From Aquipseudomonas alcaligenes MRY13-0052 (GTDB taxonomy: Bacteria; Pseudomonadota; Gammaproteobacteria; Pseudomonadales; Pseudomonadaceae), in contig BATO01000011.1 in assembly GCA_000474255.1 (NCBI GenBank), positions 1-64,000 of the forward strand: 64,000 nt of DNA. The letters run 5' to 3'. Below the pieces are notes generated by a model. The model made no database searches and was not told where the DNA came from. It saw nothing but the letters and a program-made list of their open reading frames with translations. Positions 15,821 to 23,431 of this stretch are shown here, piece by piece. Numbering within the stretch: position 1 is the stretch's first letter; each line of letters starts with the position of its first letter. The translations under genes and the position numbers were made by a program.

Positions 15821-18190
15821 CTACAGGGCGGTCACCTGGCCACGGTGGCTGGGCAGGCTGGCCGGCAGGTTGTGCAGGGCGCGTTCGGCCAGCTCCGCCT
15901 GGGGGTAGTCGCCATAGAACATGCGGTACCAGTCCCGGCCATCGCGCTGCGTGCGCTGGATGCGCAGGGGCTCCCCGGGGTGACGGGCCATCAGCGCGCG
16001 CATGTACTGCTCGCTGCTGCCCTCGATCAGGTTGATGCTGAAACGCTGCGCCACCGCTGGTGCGGGGGCGGGCTTTGGCGCGGGAGCAGCAGCGGCCGGG
16101 GCCGGGGCCGGTGGCGCGACGCTCGCTGCGACGGGTTGGATGGGGCTCTCGGTGGGCGCGGCATAGGCGCGCACGGCCGCGGCCTCGGGGGCGGCTGCTG
16201 GCGTGGGAGCTGGCGCTGGAGCGGGAGCCGGGCGGGGCGGCGGGGTTGCCACCGGGCCCTGCTGCGCGGCCGGCTGGAACAGCTGCAGCGGCTGCTGGGG
16301 CAGGGCGCGCTGGCTGTCCTGGCCCGCCAGTTGCCGCAGGTCCTGGTACTTCTCCTGGCTCAGGTCGGCCAGGCGCGGGCCGTCGCGCACCACCCGGGGG
16401 CGCAGGAAGACCATCAGGTTGCGCTTGACGTTGACGTCCTTGCTGGAGCGAAACAGCCCGCCGAGCAGCGGTATGTCGCCCAGCAGCGGCACCTTGCTTT
16501 CGCTGCGGGTGACGTCGTCCTGGATCAGCCCGCCGAGCACGATCACCTGGCCGTTGTCGGCCAGCACCGTGCTCTTGATCATGCGTTTGTTGGTGACCAG
16601 GTCCACCGCCCGGGAGGCGGCGCCGGTGCTGGGGGCGATGGAGGAGATTTCCTGCTCGATCACCAGGCGCAGGGTGCCGCCTTCGTTGATGTGCGGGGTG
16701 ACCTTGAGGGTGACGCCGACATCCTTGCGCTCGATGGTGGTGAAGGGGTTGTTGGAGCCGGCGGCGTCGGTAGTGTAGGAGCCGGTCTGGAAGGGCACGT
16801 TCTGGCCGACGAGGATTTCCGCCTGCTGGTTGTCGAGGGTGAGCAGGCTCGGCGTGGACAGCAGGTTGCTGTGGCCGCTGGCCGAGAGGGCGGTGATCAG
16901 GGCGCCGAAGTTGTCGTTGCCGATGCCGACGATGGCGCCGTCGGGCAGGCTGATCGGCGTCTTGGCTTCGATGGCGCCGAGCAGGGTGCCCACCGACAGC
17001 CCGGTGTTGCTGAAGTTGGTGCCGCCGATGGGGCTGCCGTCGGAGCGGCCATCGATGGCCCATTGCACGCCGAGCGCTTCGCTGACATCGCCGGACATCT
17101 CGACGATGGCCGCTTCCACCAGCACCTGGGCCCGGGGCACGTCGAGTTGCTGCACGAGCTCTTCCAGCTGGCCGACCATGTCCGGCTCGGCCATCAGGAT
17201 GAGGGCGTTGAGCCCCTCGTCGGCGCGGATCAGCACCGGCGCCTGGGTGGTGGTGGGCGAGGTGGCGCCGCGCAGCTGTTCGGAGAGTTCGCCGAGGGTC
17301 TTGGCCAGGTCCTTGGCGTCGCCGTGGCGCAGGCGCACCACCCGGGTATTGGCCGCGCGGATGGGCGCGGTGTCCAGTTGCTTGGCCATGCGCAGCAGGC
17401 GTTCGCGGGCTTCGGGCGGGCCGAGCAGCAACAGGCGGTTGGTGCGCGGGTCGGCGATCACCTGGGCGTTGCCGTTGCCGGCGGCCTGACCCCGGCGCAG
17501 GCTTTCCTGGAGCATCGCGGCCACGTCCTTGGCCCAGGCGTGCTGGAGGTCGTAGAACGCGCTGTCTTCGGCACCGGCACGGTCGAGCTGGCCGATCAGG
17601 GCCATCAGCCGTTCGATGTTGGCGTGCTTGTCGCTGACGATCAGCGCGTTGCTGGAGGGGATGGCCGCCAGGTGGCCGTTCTGCGGCACCAGCGGGCGGA
17701 TCATCGGCAGCAGCTCGTTGACCGGGGTCTGCTGCACCTGGATCAGGCGTGTCTCGAAGGTTTCCGGCCCGCTGCCGGCGGGGCTGTTGGCAACGCTGCG
17801 GCCTTCTATGTCGGGCACCACGCGGGCCTGGTTACCCTGGGCCACCACCGTGTAGCCGTGGGTGCTCATCACCGACAGGAACAGCTGGTAGACCTCGCTG
17901 AGGGTCAGCGGCGACTCGGAGAGGACGGTGACCCGGCCCTTGACGCGCGGGTCGAGCACCAGCGTCTGGCCGCTGATGCTGGCGACCTGCTCGGTGAAGT
18001 CGGCGATGTCGGCGTCGCGCAGGTTGATGGTCCAGCGCGCTTCGCCGGCGCTTTCGGCCGATGGCGCTGCGGCGGCCGTCGGTGCCGCCTCGCAGTGCAG
18101 CGATGGGAGGGTGAGGCAGGCGCATAGCGCCAGCAGCGGGCCGCAGGCCGCCAGGCGCCGGGGCAGGGATACGGGGGTGATCCGAAGCAT
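15821..18190 (-). CDS. Type II secretion secretin (GspD family) with C-terminal SPOR domain
   Basis: A 789-residue outer-membrane secretin. Order of parts: signal sequence (1-35), N0 domain (about 52-125, WTINLRDADIADF), N1-N3 repeats (about 145-345), secretin core from about 350 (RAQVLVEAAIVEMSGDVSEALG; VPF motif in GQNVPFQTGSY; LLGDIPLLGGLFRS) to about 600, a Pro/Ala-rich linker (about 640-710), and a SPOR domain at the end (RFSINLIEGSSEQYM ... GRDWYRMFYGDYPQAELAERAL), closest in look to DamX-type SPOR. SPOR domains bind glycan strands without stem peptides. GspD proteins do not normally carry one. Transcribed towards the protease and GspC-like genes; only 51 bases separate it from the protease gene. 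Confidence 0.85.
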   Translation of the reverse strand: MLRITPVSLPRRLAACGPLLALCACLTLPSLHCEAAPTAAAAPSAESAGEARWTINLRDADIADFTEQVASISGQTLVLDPRVKGRVTVLSESPLTLSEVYQLFLSVMSTHGYTVVAQGNQARVVPDIEGRSVANSPAGSGPETFETRLIQVQQTPVNELLPMIRPLVPQNGHLAAIPSSNALIVSDKHANIERLMALIGQLDRAGAEDSAFYDLQHAWAKDVAAMLQESLRRGQAAGNGNAQVIADPRTNRLLLLGPPEARERLLRMAKQLDTAPIRAANTRVVRLRHGDAKDLAKTLGELSEQLRGATSPTTTQAPVLIRADEGLNALILMAEPDMVGQLEELVQQLDVPRAQVLVEAAIVEMSGDVSEALGVQWAIDGRSDGSPIGGTNFSNTGLSVGTLLGAIEAKTPISLPDGAIVGIGNDNFGALITALSASGHSNLLSTPSLLTLDNQQAEILVGQNVPFQTGSYTTDAAGSNNPFTTIERKDVGVTLKVTPHINEGGTLRLVIEQEISSIAPSTGAASRAVDLVTNKRMIKSTVLADNGQVIVLGGLIQDDVTRSESKVPLLGDIPLLGGLFRSSKDVNVKRNLMVFLRPRVVRDGPRLADLSQEKYQDLRQLAGQDSQRALPQQPLQLFQPAAQQGPVATPPPRPAPAPAPAPTPAAAPEAAAVRAYAAPTESPIQPVAASVAPPAPAPAAAAPAPKPAPAPAVAQRFSINLIEGSSEQYMRALMARHPGEPLRIQRTQRDGRDWYRMFYGDYPQAELAERALHNLPASLPSHRGQVTAL

Positions 18191-18320
18191 GTGGAGAGCT
18201 CGACAGACATCCGCGCATCCGTGCGCCTTGCTGGTTTTTCTATGGAGGGCCCTGCCCTGGGCCGAGCGACTGGCGAGGATATGTAAAGTTGCACGCCTGT
18301 ACTAAAAATCAGTGAACAAC

Positions 18321-18336
18321 TGTGTGCAGTTTCACA
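18321..18336 (-). promoter_or_regulatory. Candidate Vfr/CRP-type site upstream of the secretin operon
   Basis: TGTGT-GCAGTT-TCACA matches the CRP/Vfr half-sites TGTGA-N6-TCACA in nine of ten positions. It lies about 130 bases before the secretin ATG in an AT-rich patch (18280-18390) of an otherwise GC-rich 280-base intergenic region. Vfr controls secretion and virulence genes in P. aeruginosa; its use here is inferred. Confidence 0.4.
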
Positions 18337-18347
18337 GTATTAATCCT

Positions 18348-18373
18348 GACCAGTCGGGCATGTGCGACTGGTC
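18348..18373. promoter_or_regulatory. Perfect 9-base inverted repeat in the secretin-fumarase intergenic region
   Basis: GACCAGTCG (18348-18356) and CGACTGGTC (18365-18373) are separated by eight bases. No T run follows, so it looks more like an operator than a terminator. The rest of 18191-18474 holds no gene. Confidence 0.4.
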
Positions 18374-18474
18374 CGCATATTTCAGAAAATCCCTGCATCT
18401 TTCCCGTCGTTGGCGGCTTTTCCCTTCGGCCGCTGTGCTGCCCACCGAGCGCCGGTAGATTTCCTGCGCCCATG

Positions 18475-18502
18475 AAAAAGCCCGGCACGGGGCCGGGCTT
18501 CT
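18475..18502 (-). terminator. Rho-independent terminator of the fumarase gene
   Basis: Read on the minus strand, GCCCGGC and GCCGGGC arms are followed by five T residues (AAAAAG at 18475-18480 on the plus strand), 20-40 bases beyond the fumarase stop codon. Confidence 0.8.
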
Positions 18503-18520
18503 GGTGCAGCGGGGGGAGGC

Positions 18521-20044
18521 TTACTTCACCTCCACCGCCAGGCTTTCGACGATCTTCTTGTTCCAGATCGCCGGGCCGGTGATGTGCACCGACTCGCCGT
18601 TGGTGTCGACGGCGACGGTGACCGGCATGTCCTTCACTTCGAACTCGTAGATCGCTTCCATGCCCAGTTCGGCGAAGGCCAGGACCTTGGACTTGCGGAT
18701 CGCCTGGGCCACCAGGTAGGCGGCGCCGCCGACGGCCATCAGGTACACGGCCTTGTTGTCCTTGATCGCCTCGATGGCGATGGGGCCGCGCTCGGATTTG
18801 CCGATCATGCCCAACAGGCCGGTCTGTTCGAGGATCTGGCGGGTGAACTTGTCCATGCGCGTGGCGGTGGTGGGGCCGGCGGGGCCGACCACTTCGTCAC
18901 CCACCGGGTCGACCGGGCCGACGTAATAGATGAAGCGGCCCTTGAGGTCCACCGGCAGCTGTTCACCCTTGTTGAGCATGTCGACCATGCGCTTGTGGGC
19001 GGCGTCGCGGCCGGTGAGCATCTTGCCGTTGAGCAGGACGGTCTCGCCCGGCTTCCAGCTCTGCACGTCTTCCGGGGTCAGGGTGTCGAGGTCGACGCGG
19101 CGCGCGGACGGGCCGGCTTCCCAGACGATCTCCGGGTAGGCGTCCAGCGGCGGCGCTTGCAGTTCGGCCGGGCCGGAGCCGTCGAGCACGAAGTGGGCGT
19201 GACGGGTGGCGGCGCAGTTGGGGATCATGCACACCGGCAGGGAGGCGGCGTGGGTCGGGTAGTCCATGATCTTCACGTCGAGCACGGTGGTCAGGCCGCC
19301 CAGGCCCTGGGCGCCGATGCCCAGCTGGTTGACCTTCTCGAACAGCTCCAGGCGCATTTCTTCGAGCTTGTTCTGCGGGCCGCGGGCTTTCAGCTCATGG
19401 ATGTCGATGGACTCCATCAGCACTTCCTTGGCCATTACCGCAGCCTTCTCGGCGGTACCGCCGATGCCGATGCCGAGCATGCCCGGCGGGCACCAGCCGG
19501 CGCCCATGGTGGGGACGGTCTTCAGCACCCAGTCGACGATGGAGTCGGAGGGGTTGAGCATGGCCATCTTCGATTTGTTCTCGGAGCCGCCGCCCTTGGC
19601 CGCCACGTCCACTTCCACGGTGTTGCCGGGAACGATGGAGTAGTGGATGACCGCCGGGGTGTTGTCCTTGGTGTTCTTACGCGCACCGGCCGGGTCGGCC
19701 AGGATGGAGGCGCGCAGGACGTTCTCCGGCAGGTTGTAGGCGCGGCGCACGCCTTCGTTGATCATGTCGTCGACGCTCAGGGTGGCGCCATCCCAGCGCA
19801 CGTCCATGCCCACGCGCACGAACACGGTGACGATGCCGGTGTCCTGGCAGATCGGGCGGTGGCCGGTGGCGCACATGCGCGAGTTGATCAGGATCTGCGC
19901 CATGGAGTCGCGCGCGGCGGGCGACTCCTCGCGCAGGTAGGCCTCGTGCATGGCCTGGATGAAGTCGACGGGGTGGTAATAGGAGATGAACTGCAGGGCG
20001 TCGGCGACGCTCTGTATCAGGTCGTCCTGTTTGATCACGGTCAT
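18521..20044 (-). CDS. Class I fumarate hydratase (4Fe-4S)
   Basis: A 507-residue TCA-cycle enzyme that hydrates fumarate to L-malate. It is the single-chain class I type: an N-terminal alpha part with cluster cysteines (RMCATGHRPICQDTG, GAGWCPPGMLG, PVCMIPNCAATRH) fused to the C-terminal beta part (DVQSWKPGETVLLNGKMLTGRDAAH ... GPAGPTTATRMDKF). Oxygen-labile iron-sulphur enzymes of this class are backed up by class II FumC elsewhere. ATG at 20044 follows GAGGAG; an in-frame open stretch upstream is noncoding. Gene order with the divergent cyclase gene matches what I recall of P. aeruginosa PA4333-PA4332. Confidence 0.93.
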   Translation of the reverse strand: MTVIKQDDLIQSVADALQFISYYHPVDFIQAMHEAYLREESPAARDSMAQILINSRMCATGHRPICQDTGIVTVFVRVGMDVRWDGATLSVDDMINEGVRRAYNLPENVLRASILADPAGARKNTKDNTPAVIHYSIVPGNTVEVDVAAKGGGSENKSKMAMLNPSDSIVDWVLKTVPTMGAGWCPPGMLGIGIGGTAEKAAVMAKEVLMESIDIHELKARGPQNKLEEMRLELFEKVNQLGIGAQGLGGLTTVLDVKIMDYPTHAASLPVCMIPNCAATRHAHFVLDGSGPAELQAPPLDAYPEIVWEAGPSARRVDLDTLTPEDVQSWKPGETVLLNGKMLTGRDAAHKRMVDMLNKGEQLPVDLKGRFIYYVGPVDPVGDEVVGPAGPTTATRMDKFTRQILEQTGLLGMIGKSERGPIAIEAIKDNKAVYLMAVGGAAYLVAQAIRKSKVLAFAELGMEAIYEFEVKDMPVTVAVDTNGESVHITGPAIWNKKIVESLAVEVK

Positions 20045-20268
20045 GGGGCGCGCTCCTCTTGAATTCGGGAACATCGGGAAGCGCCGGACCACGACCCGGC
20101 GCGCATTCTGATTGGGGGTGAAAATGGCGCGGAAGTATACCGCGTGCTCAAGCGCGGGCACACCCGCCGACAGTCGACCTTGGTCGCTGATCGCCCGTGC
20201 GCGTCCCCTAGGTTTTTTGTGATCACGCGCGTACAGTGGCGGCATCGTGCCAGCACGGGACGGAGCCC

Positions 20269-21396
20269 ATGAGCACAGCGAGTCAACGGGTCACCCATAG
20301 AGCGCTGCAAAGCCTGCTGCTGAAACGCTTCGGCATGGCGGCGGCTACCTATGCGCTTGCCCTGGCGCTGTTCTGGATCGCCGTGCTGGGTGACCTGTAC
20401 CAGGCCTCGATGACCAGTGCCCTGGCCGCCTGCGGGCTGATCGTGCTGTCGCAGGCGTGCTTCCTGTTCATCTTCCTTAGCGGTCGCAACCTGGAATTCC
20501 GTGATCCCAGCCTGACCGAAGCGCAGGTGCTGGTGGCCCTCGCCTGGCACACCCTGCTGCTGTCCGACCTGGAGGGCGCCCGGGGCGCACTGTTGGTGGT
20601 CTATGTACTGATCATGCTGTTCGGCGTGTTCCAGCTGCAGCCCAGGGTTTTCGTACGCTGTGCGGCCATCGGCTTCTTCGCCTTCACCGGGCTCAACCTG
20701 TGGGAGGCGTACCAGATGCGCCTCGCCGATCCGGCCCTGGCGGTGCTGCAGGTGTGCGCTTTGTTCGTGGTGCTGTCCTGGCTGACCCTGTTCGCCAGTT
20801 ATGTGCAGGCCCTGCGCCAGCGCATGCGCCAACGCCGCTTCGCCCTGCAGGCGCACCAGGACACCCTGCGCGGCATGATGCGCCAGCTGGAAGACCTGGT
20901 GGCCACCGACGAGCTGACCGGGCTGTTCAACCGCCGGCATTTCCTGCGCCTGGCCACCCGCGAGCTGGACGGCCTGGCCCCCGGTCGCCAGCACGGTCTG
21001 GCGCTGATCGATCTCGACCACTTCAAGCGCATCAACGACGTTCATGGCCACGCCGCCGGCGACCGTGTGCTGCAGACCTTCGCCGCCGTGGCGCGGGCCT
21101 GCCTGCGCGATGGCGACACCCTGGCGCGCTACGGTGGCGAGGAGTTCGTCCTGCTGCTGCCCAACTGCGACGCCGACCGCCTCACCGCCTGCTGCGAGCG
21201 CCTGCGCGAAGCCTTCGCCAGTGCCGAGCCGGTGGGCATCGAGGTGGACGGGCTGAGCCTTTCCGCCGGCATGACGCTGCTGGGCATCCAGGATGATCTG
21301 GATGATGCGCTGCAGCGGGCCGATCAGGCACTCTATCGGGCCAAACGTGGCGGACGTAACCGCTGCGCTGCTGCGTGGGAGGAGCAGGGTGCCTGA
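20269..21396 (+). CDS. sadC: Membrane diguanylate cyclase, SadC-like
   Basis: A 375-residue enzyme that makes cyclic di-GMP from two GTP. Five or six membrane segments fill residues about 20-185, then a short helix (RQRMRQRRFALQAHQDTLRGMM) leads to the GGDEF domain (about 215-370) with an intact GGEEF active site at 289-293. The inhibitory I-site RxxD (RDGD) lies five residues before it, so product feedback is expected. Neighbours (fumarase, ferredoxin reductase, enoyl-CoA hydratase, pykA) are those of sadC in P. aeruginosa as I remember them; the PAO1 protein is longer (about 487 residues). Ortholog call rests on synteny. SadC there controls the choice between swarming and surface attachment. 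Confidence 0.82.
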   Translation: MSTASQRVTHRALQSLLLKRFGMAAATYALALALFWIAVLGDLYQASMTSALAACGLIVLSQACFLFIFLSGRNLEFRDPSLTEAQVLVALAWHTLLLSDLEGARGALLVVYVLIMLFGVFQLQPRVFVRCAAIGFFAFTGLNLWEAYQMRLADPALAVLQVCALFVVLSWLTLFASYVQALRQRMRQRRFALQAHQDTLRGMMRQLEDLVATDELTGLFNRRHFLRLATRELDGLAPGRQHGLALIDLDHFKRINDVHGHAAGDRVLQTFAAVARACLRDGDTLARYGGEEFVLLLPNCDADRLTACCERLREAFASAEPVGIEVDGLSLSAGMTLLGIQDDLDDALQRADQALYRAKRGGRNRCAAAWEEQGA

Positions 21397-22327
21397 AATA
21401 GAGGTCGCGGGTAGACGCTGGACCGTACCACCGTCCAGCAACCTGCTGGACCAGCTCAACGCCGCTGGATGCAAAGTGCCCTTCAGTTGCCGGGCCGGCA
21501 GTTGCCATGCCTGCCTGGTGCGCTGCCTGGCCGGCGAGCCGCTCGATGCCCGCCCCGAAGCGCTGGACCCCGAGCGCCGCGCCGAAGGCTGGCGCCTGGC
21601 TTGCCAGTGCCAGGTGGTGGGCGACCTGGTGGTGGAAGCCTTCGACCCGCAACGCGATGGCATCCCCGCCGAGGTGGTGGCGCTGGACTGGCTGGGCGAT
21701 GTCGCGCGGCTGCGCCTGCGTCCCCAGCGGCCGTTGCGCTACAGCGCCGGCCAGCACCTGCTGCTGTGGAACTCCGAGGGCATCGCCAGGCCCTATTCCC
21801 TGGCCAGCGTGCCGGGGGAGGAACCCTGGCTGGAATTCCATATCGACTGCCGCCAGCCCGGCGCCTTCGCCGATGCGCTGCGCCAGTTGGGTGTCGGCGG
21901 CACGCTGCGCCTGGGCGAACTGCGCGGCGGCGCGTTGCACTACGACCCGGACTGGGCCGGTCGCCCGCTGCTGATCCTCGCCTCGGGCACCGGCCTGGCG
22001 CCACTCTGGGGCATTCTCCGCGAGGCCTTGCGCCAGCATCACCAGGGCGCGATACGCCTCATTCACCTGGCCCATGACCCGGCCGCGCATTACCTCGCCG
22101 AGCCCCTGCGGGCCCTGGCCGCGCGCCACGACAGCCTGCGCGTCGAACTGACGACCCCGGCGCAGCTGCAAGGTGTTTTGGCCGATCTCCGGCTTGTTTC
22201 GCGCCAGACCGTCGCCTTACTCTGCGGCAGCCCCGCCAGCGTCGAAGACTTCGCGCGCCGCCTCTATCTGGCCGGCGTGCCACGCAACCAACTGCTGGCC
22301 GACGTATTCCTGAGCCGCTCCTTCTAA
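21389..22327 (+). CDS. 2Fe-2S ferredoxin / FAD-NAD(P)H reductase fusion protein
   Basis: A 312-residue electron-transfer protein: N-terminal plant-type 2Fe-2S domain with Cys34, Cys39, Cys42 and Cys72 (C-x4-C-x2-C-x29-C), then an FAD domain (RPYSLAS) and a nucleotide domain (ILASGTGLAPLWGIL). The design is that of reductase components of ring-hydroxylating or diiron oxygenases. GTG start at 21389 is set by GGGAGGAG at 21377-21384 and overlaps the end of the cyclase gene by eight bases, so the two are coupled. No oxygenase partner is near; its electron acceptor is unknown. Confidence 0.85.
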   Translation: MPEIEVAGRRWTVPPSSNLLDQLNAAGCKVPFSCRAGSCHACLVRCLAGEPLDARPEALDPERRAEGWRLACQCQVVGDLVVEAFDPQRDGIPAEVVALDWLGDVARLRLRPQRPLRYSAGQHLLLWNSEGIARPYSLASVPGEEPWLEFHIDCRQPGAFADALRQLGVGGTLRLGELRGGALHYDPDWAGRPLLILASGTGLAPLWGILREALRQHHQGAIRLIHLAHDPAAHYLAEPLRALAARHDSLRVELTTPAQLQGVLADLRLVSRQTVALLCGSPASVEDFARRLYLAGVPRNQLLADVFLSRSF

Positions 22328-22351
22328 GGCGGCCACCGCCGAGGAGCCACC

Positions 22352-23125
22352 ATGAGCGAGCACATCCACCTGGAACGTGACCAGGGCCTGCTGACCATCC
22401 GCATGCAACGCGCGGACAAGATGAACGCCCTGACCCGCGCCATGTACGGCGCCATGGCCGACGCCCTGGACGCGGCCGGCGAAGACCGCAGCGTGCGCGC
22501 GGTGCTGATCACCGGCAGCGAGACCTGCTTCACCAGCGGCAACGACGTCGCCGACTTCATCCAGGCGCCGCCTTCCGGGCTGGACAGTGAAGTGTTCCGC
22601 TTCATGAAGTCGCTGTTCGATTTCGCCAAGCCGGTGGTGGCGGCAGTGAGCGGCCCGGCGGTGGGCATCGGCACCACGCTGCTGCTGCATTGCGACCTGG
22701 TCTACGTGGCCCGTGACGCCAAGCTGAAGATGCCCTTCGTCAACCTCGGGCTGTGCCCGGAGTTCGGCTCCAGCCTGATCCTCCCGCGCATGCTCGGCCA
22801 CGCCCGTGCCGCCCAGCTGCTGCTGCTCGGCGAAGCCTTCACCGGCGAGCAGGCGGCGGCCTGGGGCATCGCCAACGAGGCGCTGGACAGCGGCGCCGAG
22901 ACCCTGGCCCGCGCCCGCGAAATGGCCCAGCGTTTCGAGCAGCTGGCACCTTCTGCCGTGGCGGTGAGCAAGCGCCTGATGCGCGAACCGGGCCGCGAGG
23001 AGCTGCGCCAGGTGATCATGGAAGAGGGCGAGCTGTTCGGTCAGCGCCTACGCACCCCCGAGGCCATCGAAGCGCTCTCGGCCTTCATGCAGCGCCGCAA
23101 GCCGGACTTCTCCAAGTTCGCCTGA
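22352..23125 (+). CDS. Enoyl-CoA hydratase/isomerase family protein
   Basis: A 257-residue crotonase-fold enzyme. The oxyanion-hole regions are visible (SGNDVADF at about 63-70 and AVSGPAVGIGTTLLLHCDLVYVA at about 99-121), and FVNLGLCPEFGSSLILPRMLG is the usual third motif. The residue facing the substrate is Glu in PEFGSS, which favours isomerase-type members over a two-Glu hydratase. Starts 24 bases after the reductase gene with GAGGAG before the ATG, so it is probably the third gene of the cyclase operon. Confidence 0.85.
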   Translation: MSEHIHLERDQGLLTIRMQRADKMNALTRAMYGAMADALDAAGEDRSVRAVLITGSETCFTSGNDVADFIQAPPSGLDSEVFRFMKSLFDFAKPVVAAVSGPAVGIGTTLLLHCDLVYVARDAKLKMPFVNLGLCPEFGSSLILPRMLGHARAAQLLLLGEAFTGEQAAAWGIANEALDSGAETLARAREMAQRFEQLAPSAVAVSKRLMREPGREELRQVIMEEGELFGQRLRTPEAIEALSAFMQRRKPDFSKFA

Positions 23126-23127
23126 GG

Positions 23128-23350
23128 CTCGCAGGCGGGTTTCACCCGCCCCACAGCGCTCCGGCAACCGGAGGATGGGGCGGGCGGCGTTCCGCGAGCT
23201 CCGCGAAACCCATCCACGCGATGTGTCAGGCACGCACAGGTGCCACGATCGACTCCGCCTGGTGGAGGTAAAAAGCGACCTCCACCCTACACACCGGTCA
23301 TGCCCGCACGGCTGATGGGAAATGTTGTAGGGGCAATTCATTCGCCAAGC
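23128..23350. repeat. Cluster of REP-like intergenic repeats
   Basis: Noncoding stretch between enoyl-CoA hydratase and pykA. It carries GGCGGGTTTCACCCGCC, a GATGGGGCGGGCGG...GAAACCCATC copy (23173-23215), a TGGAGG/CCTCCACCCTAC element (23263-23291) and GTAGGGGCAATTCATTCGCC (23328-23347). Each type recurs elsewhere in the window. Confidence 0.6.
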
Positions 23351-23384
23351 GGTGCGCAGCGCCGCCGCCTCCAAGCCCTTGAAC

Positions 23385-23416
23385 GAAAAAGACCGCTCAT
23401 CGAGCGGCCTTTTTCA
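23385..23416. terminator. Bidirectional terminator between enoyl-CoA hydratase and pykA
   Basis: AAAAAGACCGCTC (23386-23398) and GAGCGGCCTTTTT (23402-23414) form a stem with A and T runs on both sides, serving both converging transcripts. Confidence 0.85.
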
Positions 23417-23431
23417 TTCACTGCGGATGCC

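Noticed and set aside
12548-18127. A very long plus-strand open frame (about 1859 codons) opposite the secretion block
   Set aside because: It lies wholly antisense to the GspC-like, M66 and secretin genes, has a Gly/Ala/Val/His/Gln-rich composition typical of reversed high-GC genes and no ribosome binding site or domains.
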